Assembly (NCBI GenBank): GCA_018433775.1
Contig: JAHDQN010000014.1
Location: 1-62,858, forward strand
Source: Deltaproteobacteria bacterium
Lineage (GTDB): Bacteria; Desulfobacterota; Desulfomonilia; UBA1062
Direction: 5' to 3'
DNA: 62,858 nt
Shown here: positions 53,277 to 62,803 of the stretch, in pieces
Layout: each line of letters begins with the position of its first letter
Position numbering within the stretch: position 1 is the first letter of the stretch
Notes under the pieces: generated by a model
The model's input: only the letters and a program-made list of their open reading frames with translations
Databases searched by the model: none
Told to the model about the DNA's origin: nothing
Made by a program: the position numbers and the translations under genes

Positions 53277-54551
53277 CTACTCCAAGGGGATTTTTTCGAA
53301 CACCAGAGAGGCAAAAGCGGCGTTCATCTCGGCAAAGACCTCTTTCCCCACCAGAAACGCATAGATCTCGTCCGCCTTTGCCTTGGGATCGATATCCGTA
53401 AACCGCCACGGGTAGAGAACCTTTCCGATAAAGTATGCATCCGCAAGGATCGAGCCCAGGTTCTGCGAGTACCAGTTGTAGGGCAGCACTCCATAGACGT
53501 TGCCCGACCTGACGGCGCTGAGGGTGCGGTATGCCGCGTCGGTCTTCAGCTCGAAGAGCGCGCCGGCACGGTCTCCCAGCTGGATGGTGGAGAGGTCGAG
53601 AAAGATAACGGAAGGGTCCCATGCCACGATCTGTTCCTTGGCCACGGTGATGTTCTGGATACGCCGGTCAGGCTGCGCCGCGACATTCACGGCATTGACG
53701 AACGCAATGGGAGGATACATTGCCTCGGTAGATTGAAGGCCGTGAGGTCCCTTAAAGGCGATGCCGCCCACGAAGCACGACCTGAGCCGGTCAACGGGGA
53801 TGTCTGTTGTCCGCATGCCGAGATCTCTGATGGCATGCTCGAAAAAGGCGATCACCTCCCCGGCGCGCCGTTCTTTTCCCACCACCGCGCCCATGAGGCG
53901 AAGCGCATGGAAAAGATTCTGCCGGCCGGCACCGAGATCGCCGTGATTCAGCACCACGACCGGGATGCCGGTCTTGCTCTGGAGCTCGTCCGGATTGTAT
54001 CCGGATGAGGCGAAGGTCTTGAAGATCACCTGGGGCCGTCTCTCAAGCGAGACAATGAGCTCGGGCTGGTCGAACCCGCGGAATTCGCCGAAGAGCGGAT
54101 AGTCCCTGAACTGCGGGTTGGCGATCGTATAGGGCCGGGCAGAGAAGACGGTGCTGCGCTTCTCGATGCTGTCGACCGCAACGATCAGGTCATGGGCGCT
54201 CAGGTAGGTCAGCAGCCGGAGGCAACCCGCACCCGAGCAGACGACGCGATCGATCCGCTGGGGCAGTCTCACCGTCCTGCCCGCCGCGTCGATGATCGTG
54301 CGCTCCTGCCCGCCCTGCACGGATGCCGGCGACAGGAGGAGAAACACCAGGGCCGTCAGGCACAGGGACAGCAATGCAGTCGCGGCCCGCACGCTCAGGG
54401 CAGGGAAGCGATCATGCCCCGTGCCCCGGCTGGTCGAGCCGCCGCTCCCCGAATCTCCCGGCCGCTCTCCGGCGGGAATGACCCTCATCGCGGCATTCGT
54501 CATGCGTGTCTTGCGAGAATCCGTCATCTGCCCGGCCCTGGGAATATTCAT
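53277..54551 (-). CDS. Periplasmic substrate-binding protein of the FecCD-type importer
   Basis: A TroA/FecB-fold binding protein of about 424 residues. The hydrophobic export segment (ALSVRAATALLSLCLTALVF) is unusually far from any start. I chose ATG 54551, with AGGG five bases away, giving a long Ser/Arg/Gly-rich N-region; starts at 54527 or 54488 would shorten it. The mature part begins RTIIDAAGRTVRLPQRIDRV and contains SLERRPQVIFKTFASSGYNP. Together with the two genes behind it this completes an importer. Iron chelates, corrinoids or metal oxyanions are possible ligands. I searched the leader for a cobalamin riboswitch and found none. Confidence 0.82.
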   Translation of the reverse strand: MNIPRAGQMTDSRKTRMTNAAMRVIPAGERPGDSGSGGSTSRGTGHDRFPALSVRAATALLSLCLTALVFLLLSPASVQGGQERTIIDAAGRTVRLPQRIDRVVCSGAGCLRLLTYLSAHDLIVAVDSIEKRSTVFSARPYTIANPQFRDYPLFGEFRGFDQPELIVSLERRPQVIFKTFASSGYNPDELQSKTGIPVVVLNHGDLGAGRQNLFHALRLMGAVVGKERRAGEVIAFFEHAIRDLGMRTTDIPVDRLRSCFVGGIAFKGPHGLQSTEAMYPPIAFVNAVNVAAQPDRRIQNITVAKEQIVAWDPSVIFLDLSTIQLGDRAGALFELKTDAAYRTLSAVRSGNVYGVLPYNWYSQNLGSILADAYFIGKVLYPWRFTDIDPKAKADEIYAFLVGKEVFAEMNAAFASLVFEKIPLE

Positions 54552-55158
54552 CGTCACCCTGCCTATCACTCTCTCCCGGATTACAAGCGCGAAGAACATC
54601 ATGAAAAAAACCGGATGTCGTCGGTGCCGCGCCACTATGCCTGTCCTTAAAAAAGCACGACCGGCATTTTCACATCCGGTGTTCCCGGGATGTTCCGGGG
54701 ATCACTTTATCCGCGCACGGGTCAGTGTACCACACTCCCTGCCTGTCAGGCTAGCCGGTATACCTGATAGGGTGCGCCGATAACTTCCCGGCCGGTGAAC
54801 GCACGGCGGAACGGCCGGAACTCGTGTTCAGAAACGACCCGCAGGACATGACCCTCTCGCGGGCGGGAAGATGCAGCGGCGGGAAGCACCTCCCCTGCAG
54901 TGTGCGGAGGAGGGCGGGATTGTGCCGCACCAGGAGATTCCTGTCCTGGTGAGGGCTCGTTCTGTGCAATTCAATCCTCCTTCTTCGTTCGCTTTTTGAC
55001 GGACTTTTAAAGGACGGGTCTGATTCCCGTTCAAGCTTGCTGCTTCGAAAGGTTCCAGGGCTTGTCTTAAAGGCTCATGCCATTGATTGACCCTCCCGCT
55101 TGAGGGGGGAGCTTCTCTGTACAGCGGGCTGTTTCAGCCTCCGGGCACCTGAAGGCCG
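54552..55158. other. Gene-free stretch between the importer and the smr gene
   Basis: About 600 bases. Short frames occur but none has a ribosome binding site or protein-like composition. A GC hairpin (CCTCCCGC/GAGGGGGG region near 55092-55108) lies downstream of the smr gene. The importer promoter should be here; no clear boxes seen. Confidence 0.4.
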
Positions 55159-55857
55159 CTATCCGGGACGGTTCCACTTGGACTTCTTCGGCCGCTTCTT
55201 GAGCAGGACATAGAGCGCCCCGGTGCCGCCGTCGCAGGGCCGGGCAGAGCTGAAGGCCAGAACGAGGTGGGAGAGGCTGCCCGTGGTGAGCCACCTGACG
55301 AGCTGCTCCTTGAGGACCGGGCCCCGGCTCGACTTGAGCCCCCTGCCGTGGATGATGAGCACCACCCGGTGGCCGAGCGCGTGGGAGCTTAAGATAAACG
55401 ACACGAGCACCTGCTCGGCGGCCTGCCGGGTGTAGCCGTGGAGATCCAGGTGCCCCTGGACCGTGAGCTCCCCTGCCTTGAGCTTGGCCATGGTTTTGGG
55501 GTCGAGCGGGATGGTGTGCCCCTCGAGGTACTCGCCGGTGCAGGTGATGTCGAAGTGAGCCGCGCCCCTGACCAGGGCTTTCAGTGTATCGATCACCTCC
55601 TGGTCCTGCCTGCGCACGCTCTCCCTGACGGAATCCACGACATCTTTTCTATCGGCCGGCTCGGGCACGACGCGGTCGTTTCCGAGCGGGGTCACCCCGC
55701 GCATGGCGGAGGCGAAGATCTCATGGTCGTCCGGCGGCGCAGGCGGCTGTTTCTGCCTCGCCGGCTCGGGCGGGGGGGTGTCCTTCTTCCCGGGCGTTAT
55801 CTTCACACCCTTGAGTTTTTTGAACGGGGCATGGAACGGTTCCTCTTTCCTGGCCAT
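55159..55857 (-). CDS. Smr-domain protein (Smr/MutS2-type nuclease domain)
   Basis: A 232-residue protein whose C-terminal 85 residues are an Smr domain: LDLHGYTRQAAEQVLVSF, IIHGRGLKSSRGPVLKEQL and GGTGALYVLLKK carry the LDLHG, HGRG and GTG-type motifs of the family. The N-terminal part is basic and Pro/Gln-rich and probably disordered. There is no MutS2 ATPase, so it belongs to the stand-alone SmrA-like group, several of which cut RNA or DNA. ATG 55857 is preceded only by a weak site. Confidence 0.88.
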   Translation of the reverse strand: MARKEEPFHAPFKKLKGVKITPGKKDTPPPEPARQKQPPAPPDDHEIFASAMRGVTPLGNDRVVPEPADRKDVVDSVRESVRRQDQEVIDTLKALVRGAAHFDITCTGEYLEGHTIPLDPKTMAKLKAGELTVQGHLDLHGYTRQAAEQVLVSFILSSHALGHRVVLIIHGRGLKSSRGPVLKEQLVRWLTTGSLSHLVLAFSSARPCDGGTGALYVLLKKRPKKSKWNRPG

Positions 55858-55939
55858 CCGGTTATAATAGCAAAAAAAAGAGGCCCACTCAATATGAGGT
55901 GGTTGTGGGCCCAAAAAGGAGGTCTATAGCTCTTGAACG

Positions 55940-56018
55940 TTATGCTATAGGCTTAAGGCCCTTATAATGTACGATTTTTCAAGGTGTCAAATATATAACT
56001 CTTATGATATGCTTAAAG
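55940..56018 (+). promoter_or_regulatory. Pair of similar direct repeats upstream of the LysR gene (possible operator)
   Basis: TTATGCTATAGGCTTAAG (55940-55957) and TTATGATATGCTTAAAG (56002-56018) differ by only a few bases and lie 62 bases apart in the AT-rich leader of the regulator gene. They could be binding sites for the regulator itself. Confidence 0.35.
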
Positions 56019-56044
56019 AAAAGTAAATCATATCCGGAGACAGG

Positions 56045-56959
56045 ATGAATATTCATCAGGTACATATTTTCAACATTGCAGCAAAGACCCTGAGCATCAC
56101 AAAGACGGCCAAGAAGATGCACCTCTCCCAGCCCTCGGTGAGCATTCAGATCAAAGACCTGGAAGATTCCCTGAACGTGAAGCTCTTTGAGAGAATCAAC
56201 CGGAAGATCGCCCTGACCGACGCGGGCAAAGTATTCTATACCTACTCGGAGAGGCTTCTGAACCTCATCGACGAGATTGACGCGGTCATGAACGAGTTCA
56301 GCTCCGGGGATGTGGGCAAGCTCGTCCTGGGCACCTCCAGCACGGTCGGCATCTATGTGCTCCCCAAGTATCTGGGCGAGTTCAAGGAGATTTTTCCCAA
56401 GGCGGAGATATCGCTCATGATCATGAACCGGCAGGAGGCCCTCGAGCAGTGCATCTCCGGGGAGCTCGACTTCTCCTTTCTCCAGGACCCTCCCAAGCAC
56501 CCCGATCTCCACACCGAGTTCTTCATGCGCGACGAGCTGGTGATCGTGTGCTCCCCCAAGCACCGGTGGGCAAAGAACGATCATCTCACCCTCAAGATGC
56601 TGACCTCCGAGCCCGAACCCATCATCCTGCGCGAAGAGGGGTCCGGTACCAGGGGCTTGATCGAATATGTGCTCAAGCGCTACGGCATCGAACGCAACGT
56701 CACCATGGAAATGAGCTCGTCTGAGGGAATCAAGCGGGCGGTGGAGGCGAATCTGGGGGTCGCGGTGCTCTCCAAGAACGTGGTCAGGGCGGAGATAAAA
56801 AACGGAAGCCTGATCGCTCTGGGTATCAAAGACCTCAACACCAAGAGGGATTTCTATATCGTCTATAACAAAAAACGGAAGTTCATGCCGCTCATGGAGA
56901 AGTTCCACGACTTTATTCTCAAGAAAAGGGATCTGATCGGTTCATCCCTCCTCTCGTAA
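56045..56959 (+). CDS. LysR-family transcriptional regulator
   Basis: A 304-residue regulator. The N-terminal winged helix-turn-helix is SITKTAKKMHLSQPSVSIQI, followed by the linker helix and a periplasmic-binding-protein-like effector domain from about residue 90 (GKLVLGTSSTVGIYVLPKYL). GGAG precedes the ATG. It lies upstream of, and on the same strand as, the second POR operon, 510 bases away, and may regulate it (inference from position only). Confidence 0.93.
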   Translation: MNIHQVHIFNIAAKTLSITKTAKKMHLSQPSVSIQIKDLEDSLNVKLFERINRKIALTDAGKVFYTYSERLLNLIDEIDAVMNEFSSGDVGKLVLGTSSTVGIYVLPKYLGEFKEIFPKAEISLMIMNRQEALEQCISGELDFSFLQDPPKHPDLHTEFFMRDELVIVCSPKHRWAKNDHLTLKMLTSEPEPIILREEGSGTRGLIEYVLKRYGIERNVTMEMSSSEGIKRAVEANLGVAVLSKNVVRAEIKNGSLIALGIKDLNTKRDFYIVYNKKRKFMPLMEKFHDFILKKRDLIGSSLLS

Positions 56960-57469
56960 ATCAAGCAGCGAAGATGGTTTTTACCGGTGTATCCGGGCAC
57001 GTGAATCTGCAGGAGGTCTCGAGTAAAAGGAAATCGGATACCGGATGACCACCCGATCATTCCGGGGAAAACACCTGAAATAGCTGCAAGGAGTCCGAAC
57101 AGATAGGGGTTGACAGGAACTGAATCATGATGCATGTAGTGCTTCTATACACAGGTACAGAGGCGCCGGCCGGAAACGGTCCGTTCCAGGCCGGCATCAC
57201 GATCTCTTCCTTGGTTTCGGTGAATCGTTTACAGAACGGCAGGCATCAATAGGGCATTGGACTTGAATCGTGGTTTCTCTGTTTCATATCCTGCGGATCA
57301 TATAAATGCGTTCTTACATAGAGGCAGCTATATCGAAAACGGCCGTTGATATACGTGGTAAATGAAGGCCCCATCAGGAAATAAGGAGTCATATTATCTC
57401 TACATTTTCTTGACAGCCCACGAACGGAAGTGATATGAATCACCATTCAGTTTTGCGCAAGGAGAAGAT
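56960..57469. other. Long leader region upstream of the second POR operon
   Basis: About 510 bases with lower GC than the genes around. No supported small gene. A sigma-70-like promoter lies near its right end. Confidence 0.45.
57410..57439 (+). promoter_or_regulatory. Sigma-70-like promoter of the second POR operon
   Basis: TTGACA (57410-57415), an 18-base spacer and TATGAA (57434-57439). The start of transcription would be about 57446, with AAGGAG close to the porC2 ATG. Confidence 0.65.
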
Positions 57470-58021
57470 ATGCTAGAGATCAGGTTGCATGGAAGAGGCG
57501 GACAGGGAGCTGTCACCTCGGCGGAGCTCATAGCCATTGCGGCAATCAACAAAGGCAATTTCGCTCAAGCATTCCCCAGTTTCGGACCTGAGCGCAGGGG
57601 TGCGCCGGTGGTGGCTTTCTGCAGGGTGGACGATCGGAAGATCAACATCAGGGCCAAGGTATACGAGCCCGATGTCGTGATCGTGCTGGACCCGGGATTG
57701 CTTTCGCTGCTCGATCCCACCGAGGGAATGGGCGAGGGCGGAATCCTGATTCTCAACACCAAAAAGAAACCGCAGGAAGTCGTGACCGCACCGGGGCGCT
57801 CCTTAAAGGTGGTGACGGTGGACGCAAATATCATCGCCACTGAGGAGCTGGGGAGGCCCATTGTGAACACCACCATGCTGGGCGGCTTCATCAGGGCCAC
57901 CGGGCTGATCGGGATCGATGACATCAAAGAGCCTCTTCTGGAAAGATTCGGCAAGAAACTGGGAGAGAGAAACCTCAAGGCCATGGAACGTGCGTACCAA
58001 GAGGTTTCCATAGGAGAATAA
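57470..58021 (+). CDS. porC: 2-oxoacid:ferredoxin oxidoreductase, gamma subunit, copy 2
   Basis: A 183-residue gamma subunit beginning IRLHGRGGQGAVTSAELIA and containing FGPERRGAPVVAF. It is the first gene of a plus-strand operon, with AAGGAG ahead of the ATG. It is paralogous to the gene at 9539 but clearly diverged, so the two operons are not a recent duplication. Confidence 0.94.
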   Translation: MLEIRLHGRGGQGAVTSAELIAIAAINKGNFAQAFPSFGPERRGAPVVAFCRVDDRKINIRAKVYEPDVVIVLDPGLLSLLDPTEGMGEGGILILNTKKKPQEVVTAPGRSLKVVTVDANIIATEELGRPIVNTTMLGGFIRATGLIGIDDIKEPLLERFGKKLGERNLKAMERAYQEVSIGE

Positions 58022-58026
58022 GAACC

Positions 58027-58320
58027 ATGGCAAAACCAATGGAAAAGATAACATGGCAGGAACTCGAGGCGGGCAGCGTCGTGACCGAGGTCGGCAATGC
58101 CCGGGTATATGAGACGGGGTCGTGGAGGTCCGAGCGTCCGGTGGTCGAGGCCTCGCAGTGCATCAAGTGCGGGGTATGCTGGCTGTTCTGTCCCGACGCC
58201 TGCATCGTGCGGGCCTCTGACGGTCATTTCGAGGCGGATCTGACCTACTGCAAAGGGTGCGGGATCTGTGCGAAAGAGTGCCCGGTGGGCTGCATCACGA
58301 TGATTGCCGAGGAGGGATAG
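58027..58320 (+). CDS. porD: 2-oxoacid:ferredoxin oxidoreductase, delta subunit, copy 2
   Basis: A 97-residue 2x[4Fe-4S] protein with two standard motifs, CIKCGVCWLFCP and CKGCGICAKECP. The N-terminal GSWRSERPVVEASQC is typical of PorD. Five bases separate it from gamma. Unlike the first copy it has no insertion in cluster I. Confidence 0.95.
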   Translation: MAKPMEKITWQELEAGSVVTEVGNARVYETGSWRSERPVVEASQCIKCGVCWLFCPDACIVRASDGHFEADLTYCKGCGICAKECPVGCITMIAEEG

Positions 58321-58326
58321 CAGGAT

Positions 58327-59505
58327 ATGGCCAGACAGAGAAAAGGAATCGAGGTATCCATCGCCATGGCCGATGCCGTGGCGCAGGCCAATGTCGATGT
58401 CATTGCGGCGTACCCCATCACCCCGCAGACCCATATCGTTGAGCATCTCTCCGAGATCGTGGCCAACGGCGAGCTCGATGCGGAGTATGTGCCGGTCGAG
58501 AGCGAGCACTCGGCGATGAGCGTGTGCTGCGGTTCTTCGGCGGTAGGCGCCAGGACCTTCACCTCCACGAGCTCCCAGGGTTTGGCCCTCATGGCCGAGA
58601 TTTTCTACATCGCCGCGTCCATGAGGCTGCCCATGGTGATGGCGCTGGCCAACCGGTCCCTGTCCGGGCCGCTGTCCATCTGGAACGACCATACCGACAC
58701 CATGATGGTCAGGGACGCCGGGTGGATCCACGTGTTCGTGGAGAACGGGCAGGAGTGCTACGACAACGTGTTCTGCGGATATCGGATATCCGAGGACCCG
58801 TCGGTGATGCTGCCTCTGGCCATCAACCTGGACGGGTTCATCCTGACCCACATGATCGAGCCGGTTATCTATGAAGACAACGAGACGATCCGGAAGTATC
58901 TGCCCGAGGTGAGGATGAAGAACGCGCTTCATCCGGACAATCCGGTGTCCATGGGCTGCTTCGCCATGCCCGAGATTTACACCGAAGCGCAGATGAACCG
59001 GGAGCAGGGGATTCTGAACTCCTACCCCACGATCATCAAGGCCTGGAAGGAGTGGGGCGACCTGACGGGAAGGTACTACCACCCCATCGAGACCTACCGC
59101 ACGGAAGATGCGGAGTACTGCATAGTGACCATGGGCTCCTACGGGGAGACGGCCATGGAGGTGGTGGATGCGCTCAGGGAAGAGGGCGAGAAGGTCGGAG
59201 TCGTGAAGATACGCCTGTGGAGGCCGTTCCCCTTTGAAGATTTCCGCAGAGCAGTTGAGGGGAAGAAGTCGCTCATTGTGGTCGACCGGGCCATCAGCTT
59301 TGGCGGGCCCGGAGGCCCGGTGGCCCTGGAGCTGCGTTCTGCGCTCTACGGCCGTCCCAACGCCCCCGCGATCGTGAACTATGTAGCCGGTCTGGCCGGC
59401 AGGGACGTGGCCCGAAGCGATTTCAGGAAGATCATTCTTGAAGGCAAGGCCAAGGCCTCAAAGGGCGAGACGGAAGGCTTCACCCTGTACGGTCTGAGAG
59501 GATAA
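58327..59505 (+). CDS. porA: 2-oxoacid:ferredoxin oxidoreductase, alpha subunit, copy 2
   Basis: A 392-residue alpha subunit with IAAYPITPQTHIVEHL, PVESEHSAMSVCCG, TSTSSQGLALM and SIWNDHTDTMMVRDAGW. It is third in the operon, six bases after delta. The pocket loop differs from copy 1, as noted there. Confidence 0.95.
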   Translation: MARQRKGIEVSIAMADAVAQANVDVIAAYPITPQTHIVEHLSEIVANGELDAEYVPVESEHSAMSVCCGSSAVGARTFTSTSSQGLALMAEIFYIAASMRLPMVMALANRSLSGPLSIWNDHTDTMMVRDAGWIHVFVENGQECYDNVFCGYRISEDPSVMLPLAINLDGFILTHMIEPVIYEDNETIRKYLPEVRMKNALHPDNPVSMGCFAMPEIYTEAQMNREQGILNSYPTIIKAWKEWGDLTGRYYHPIETYRTEDAEYCIVTMGSYGETAMEVVDALREEGEKVGVVKIRLWRPFPFEDFRRAVEGKKSLIVVDRAISFGGPGGPVALELRSALYGRPNAPAIVNYVAGLAGRDVARSDFRKIILEGKAKASKGETEGFTLYGLRG

Positions 59506-59518
59506 GGAGCGAAAATCT

Positions 59519-60448
59519 ATGGATAAATTCTCGGTATTTTCATCGAGACTTGTTGAGAAGTCTGAGAACTTCACATCGGGACACCGTGCCTGCCAGGGGT
59601 GCGCCGAGGCGCTGGCGGTGCGGCACGTGATGAAGGCCCTGGGCCGGGACACCATCGTGGCCATGTCCACGGGGTGCATGGAGATCATCTCCTCGCCCCT
59701 GCCGCTGACCTCCTGGAGGGTGCCCTGGATCCACAACGCCTTCGAGAACTCCGCCGCCGTGATTTCGGGTTGCGAGTCCGGGATGAAGGCCATGATGCGA
59801 AAGGGCAAGATACCGGCCAAGAAGATCAACTTCGTAGCCATGGGAGGAGACGGGGCCACGGCCGACATCGGTATGGGCGCGCTCTCCGGTGCCTTGGAGC
59901 GGGGTCACAATATGGTCTATATCTGCTACGACAACGAGGCCTACATGAACACGGGCATCCAGCGCTCCAGCTCCACACACTACGGAGCCAGCACCACGAC
60001 CTCGCCGGCAGGCAAGGCGAGCATCGGGCAGCGAACCCAGAAGAAGAACATGGCCCAGATCGCCGTCGCCCACAACATCCCCTATGTGGCGACCGCGTGC
60101 TCGAGCTTTCCGTTCGACCTGATGGAGAAGGTGAAGCGGGCCGCTGAAACACCGGGCGCCGCCTATGTCCATGTCCTGTCCGTATGCCCGACCGGCTGGA
60201 GGATCCCTACCCAGGACGCCATCAAGTACGGCAGGCTGGCGGTCGATTCCTGCGTTTTCCCGCTCTATGAGGTGATCGAGGGAAAGTACCGGCTTACCTA
60301 CAAGCCCTATAAAAAGATTCCCCTCACCGAATACCTCAAGGGCCAGGGCAGGTTCAGGCATCTCACCGACAAGGAGATCCAGCTGATCCAGCAGAAGGTG
60401 GACAAGGACTACGAGAGAATTTTGAGACTGAGCGAAGAGGAAGAGTAA
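59519..60448 (+). CDS. porB: 2-oxoacid:ferredoxin oxidoreductase, beta subunit, copy 2
   Basis: A 309-residue TPP-binding beta subunit. RACQGCAEALAVR carries the first Fe-S cysteines; the TPP/Mg motif is MGGDGATADIG then CYDNEAYMNTG. Its stop is one base from the start of the HndA/NuoE gene, so the oxidoreductase is translationally tied to the NADH-type module. Confidence 0.95.
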   Translation: MDKFSVFSSRLVEKSENFTSGHRACQGCAEALAVRHVMKALGRDTIVAMSTGCMEIISSPLPLTSWRVPWIHNAFENSAAVISGCESGMKAMMRKGKIPAKKINFVAMGGDGATADIGMGALSGALERGHNMVYICYDNEAYMNTGIQRSSSTHYGASTTTSPAGKASIGQRTQKKNMAQIAVAHNIPYVATACSSFPFDLMEKVKRAAETPGAAYVHVLSVCPTGWRIPTQDAIKYGRLAVDSCVFPLYEVIEGKYRLTYKPYKKIPLTEYLKGQGRFRHLTDKEIQLIQQKVDKDYERILRLSEEEE

Positions 60449-60449
60449 T

Positions 60450-60911
60450 ATGGGAATAGATATCAGGAAGATCGACGAGATCATCGAGCGCTACGACAAG
60501 TCCGAGGAATCGTTGCTCGCCATCCTTCAGGACTTCCAGCACACGTTCCGCTATGTTCCCGAAGAGGGAATGAAGAGGGTCAGCGAGGTCCTGGGTGTTC
60601 CGGAGAGCAAGATCTACGGAGTGGGGACCTTCTACAAGGCCCTTTCACTCAAGCCGGTGGGGCGGCATACATGCAAGGTCTGCACCGGTACCGCGTGCCA
60701 TCTCAAAGGCGCCCACACCCTGACCGACATCATCGGCAAGGAATTGGGCGTAGAGCCCGGAGGAACGACAAAGGACGGGAGGTTCACCCTGCAGACGGTA
60801 AACTGCGTCGGCGCGTGTGCACTGGCTCCGGTCGTCATGGTCGATGACGAGGATTACTACGAGGGGTCTTCTCCCCAGGACGTCCTGAAGAACCTCAGGA
60901 AGTACAAATAA
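60450..60911 (+). CDS. NuoE/HndA-type [2Fe-2S] subunit
   Basis: A 153-residue thioredoxin-like 2Fe-2S protein (24 kDa subunit family). Helical N-terminus (LLAILQDFQHTFRYVPEEGM) and cluster ligands in CTGTACHLKGA and NCVGACALAP. Such subunits pair with NuoF-type flavoproteins in complex I, NADP-reducing hydrogenase (HndA) and bifurcating complexes. No other nuo genes are near, so a soluble complex tied to POR is more likely. Confidence 0.92.
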   Translation: MGIDIRKIDEIIERYDKSEESLLAILQDFQHTFRYVPEEGMKRVSEVLGVPESKIYGVGTFYKALSLKPVGRHTCKVCTGTACHLKGAHTLTDIIGKELGVEPGGTTKDGRFTLQTVNCVGACALAPVVMVDDEDYYEGSSPQDVLKNLRKYK

Positions 60912-60932
60912 GGAACGGGGAGGGTGATGACC

Positions 60933-62792
60933 ATGGTCAACAGGAAGCTTCAGTCGGTTGCAGCGCTCGAAAGTTACAGGGCAAAGATCGCTGAATCCCA
61001 GAAGAATGAATATCCGGTTATCTACGTATGCGGAGGGACCCCGTGCCTTGCGAAAGGGAGCAGTGCAGTGGCCGAGGCCTTCAAGAAGGAGATCGAATCA
61101 CAGGGCCTTGCGTGCAAGATCGAGCTCAGGCACAAGGTGACAGGGTGCCAGGGGTTCTGCAGCAAGGGGCCGGTGGTTTCTTTCGGAAACGATATCGTCT
61201 ATCTAGAGGTCAAGCCGGAGCACGTGCCCGAGATCATCGAGAAGACCGTGAAGAACGGCCAGGTGATCGAGTCGCTCGGGTATAAGGACCCGCAGACAAA
61301 GAAACGGTCCGCCTCATTCCAGGGTATTCCGTTCTATGCTCACCAGAAGGGGATGATCCTCAAGGGCCTGCGGGAAATAGATCCGTTTGAAATCGACGAC
61401 TACATCGCCCGGGGCGGGTATGCCTCGCTGGCCAAGGCCTTTTCCATTGACCCCGACAAGATCATCGACATGATTACGGAGTCCGGGCTCAGGGGCCGCG
61501 GCGGCGGAGGGTTCCCTGCGGGGACGAAGTGGAGGTCGTGCAGGGCGATCGACTCCGAGGTCCGCTACGTGCTCTGCAACGGCGACGAGGGGGACCCAGG
61601 GGCATTCATGGACCGGTCCATCATGGAAGGCAACCCGCATGCCGTCATAGAGGGTATGATCGTGGGCGCATGGGCCGTGGGTGCCCATCATGGATACGCA
61701 TATATCCGTGATGAATATCCCCTGGCCGTGAAGGTCATGAAGAAGGCCGTAGAGGATGCGACCGCGATGGGCCTTCTGGGCAAAAACATCCTGGGGACCG
61801 GGTTCGACTTCGACATCAAGATCACCCGTGGAGGCGGGGCCTTTGTATGCGGAGAGTCCTCGGCACTCATGAGGTCGATCGAGGGCAAGGTGGGCGAGCC
61901 CAGGGCCAAGTATATCCGGTCGGTGGAGAAGGGGCTCTATGACCTGCCCACGGTCCTGAACAACGTGGAGACATGGGCCAATGTTCCGCTGATCATCAAC
62001 AACGGTCCTCAGTGGTACCGTGAGACCGGCACTGAAGGGTCTCCGGGCACCAAGGTGTTCTCGCTTGCAGGCAAGGCGGTCAACACCGGTCTTGTAGAGG
62101 TCCCGATGGGGACCACCATCCGTGAGCTCGTAGAAAAAGTCGGCGGCGGGATCCGCAGCGGCAGAATGTTCAAGGCCGTCCAGACCGGCGGACCCTCGGG
62201 CGGCTGCATCCCCGAGAGTCTGGCGGACCTTCCCATCGACTTCGACTCCCTGAGCAAGGCGGGCTCCATGATGGGCTCGGGCGGCATCATCGTCATGGAC
62301 GAGGCCACCTGCATGGTCGACGTGGCCAAATACTTCATCTCCTTCCTGGCCGAGGAGTCCTGCGGCAAGTGTACTCCCTGCAGGGACGGTCTGCCGAGGA
62401 TGAAGCAGATCCTGGCCGACATCGCCGAGGGCAGGGGCAAGGAAGGCGACATCGAGCTGCTCGAAGAGCTCTGTGATGTGCTGAGCTACGGTGCGCTCTG
62501 CGGACTGGGGTCTTCAGCGCCCAACCCGGTTCTGTCCACCATCAAGTACTTCCGCGAGGAATACGAGGCACACATCAGAGACAGGCGCTGTCCTGCCGGG
62601 GTGTGCCGGAACCTCGTCACCTTCCATATCGATGCTGACGCCTGCACCGGGTGCACCCTGTGCGCCAAGCAGTGCCCCCAGGCATGCATCACGGGCGAGA
62701 GAAAGAAGGCCCATGTGATCGACCAGAGCAGGTGCATCAAGTGCGGGGTGTGCAGAGACGTCTGCAAATTCGACGCAGTACGGGTAGAATAA
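60933..62792 (+). CDS. NuoF/HndC-type NADH-binding flavoprotein with extra Fe-S domains
   Basis: A 619-residue fusion-type 51 kDa subunit. ATG 60933 is chosen for GGAGG nine bases upstream (GTG 60924 and ATG 60927 are too close). Residues about 25-115 form a thioredoxin-like 2Fe-2S domain. The FMN/NADH core has GRGGGGFPAGTKW, then CNGDEGDPGAFMDR and GGGAFVCGESSALM, then an SLBB domain. CGKCTPCRDG holds the N3-type 4Fe-4S cluster, and a C-terminal ferredoxin domain follows (CTGCTLCAKQCP, CIKCGVCRDVCK). This is the HndC/HydB layout, not the short complex I NuoF. It should exchange electrons between NAD(H) and ferredoxin-level clusters. Confidence 0.93.
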   Translation: MVNRKLQSVAALESYRAKIAESQKNEYPVIYVCGGTPCLAKGSSAVAEAFKKEIESQGLACKIELRHKVTGCQGFCSKGPVVSFGNDIVYLEVKPEHVPEIIEKTVKNGQVIESLGYKDPQTKKRSASFQGIPFYAHQKGMILKGLREIDPFEIDDYIARGGYASLAKAFSIDPDKIIDMITESGLRGRGGGGFPAGTKWRSCRAIDSEVRYVLCNGDEGDPGAFMDRSIMEGNPHAVIEGMIVGAWAVGAHHGYAYIRDEYPLAVKVMKKAVEDATAMGLLGKNILGTGFDFDIKITRGGGAFVCGESSALMRSIEGKVGEPRAKYIRSVEKGLYDLPTVLNNVETWANVPLIINNGPQWYRETGTEGSPGTKVFSLAGKAVNTGLVEVPMGTTIRELVEKVGGGIRSGRMFKAVQTGGPSGGCIPESLADLPIDFDSLSKAGSMMGSGGIIVMDEATCMVDVAKYFISFLAEESCGKCTPCRDGLPRMKQILADIAEGRGKEGDIELLEELCDVLSYGALCGLGSSAPNPVLSTIKYFREEYEAHIRDRRCPAGVCRNLVTFHIDADACTGCTLCAKQCPQACITGERKKAHVIDQSRCIKCGVCRDVCKFDAVRVE

Positions 62793-62803
62793 GGACAAAA
62801 GCC

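Noticed and set aside
54552..55158. Cobalamin riboswitch ahead of the FecCD-type importer
   Set aside because: No B12-box or flanking conserved segments seen on the minus strand, so the substrate is left open.
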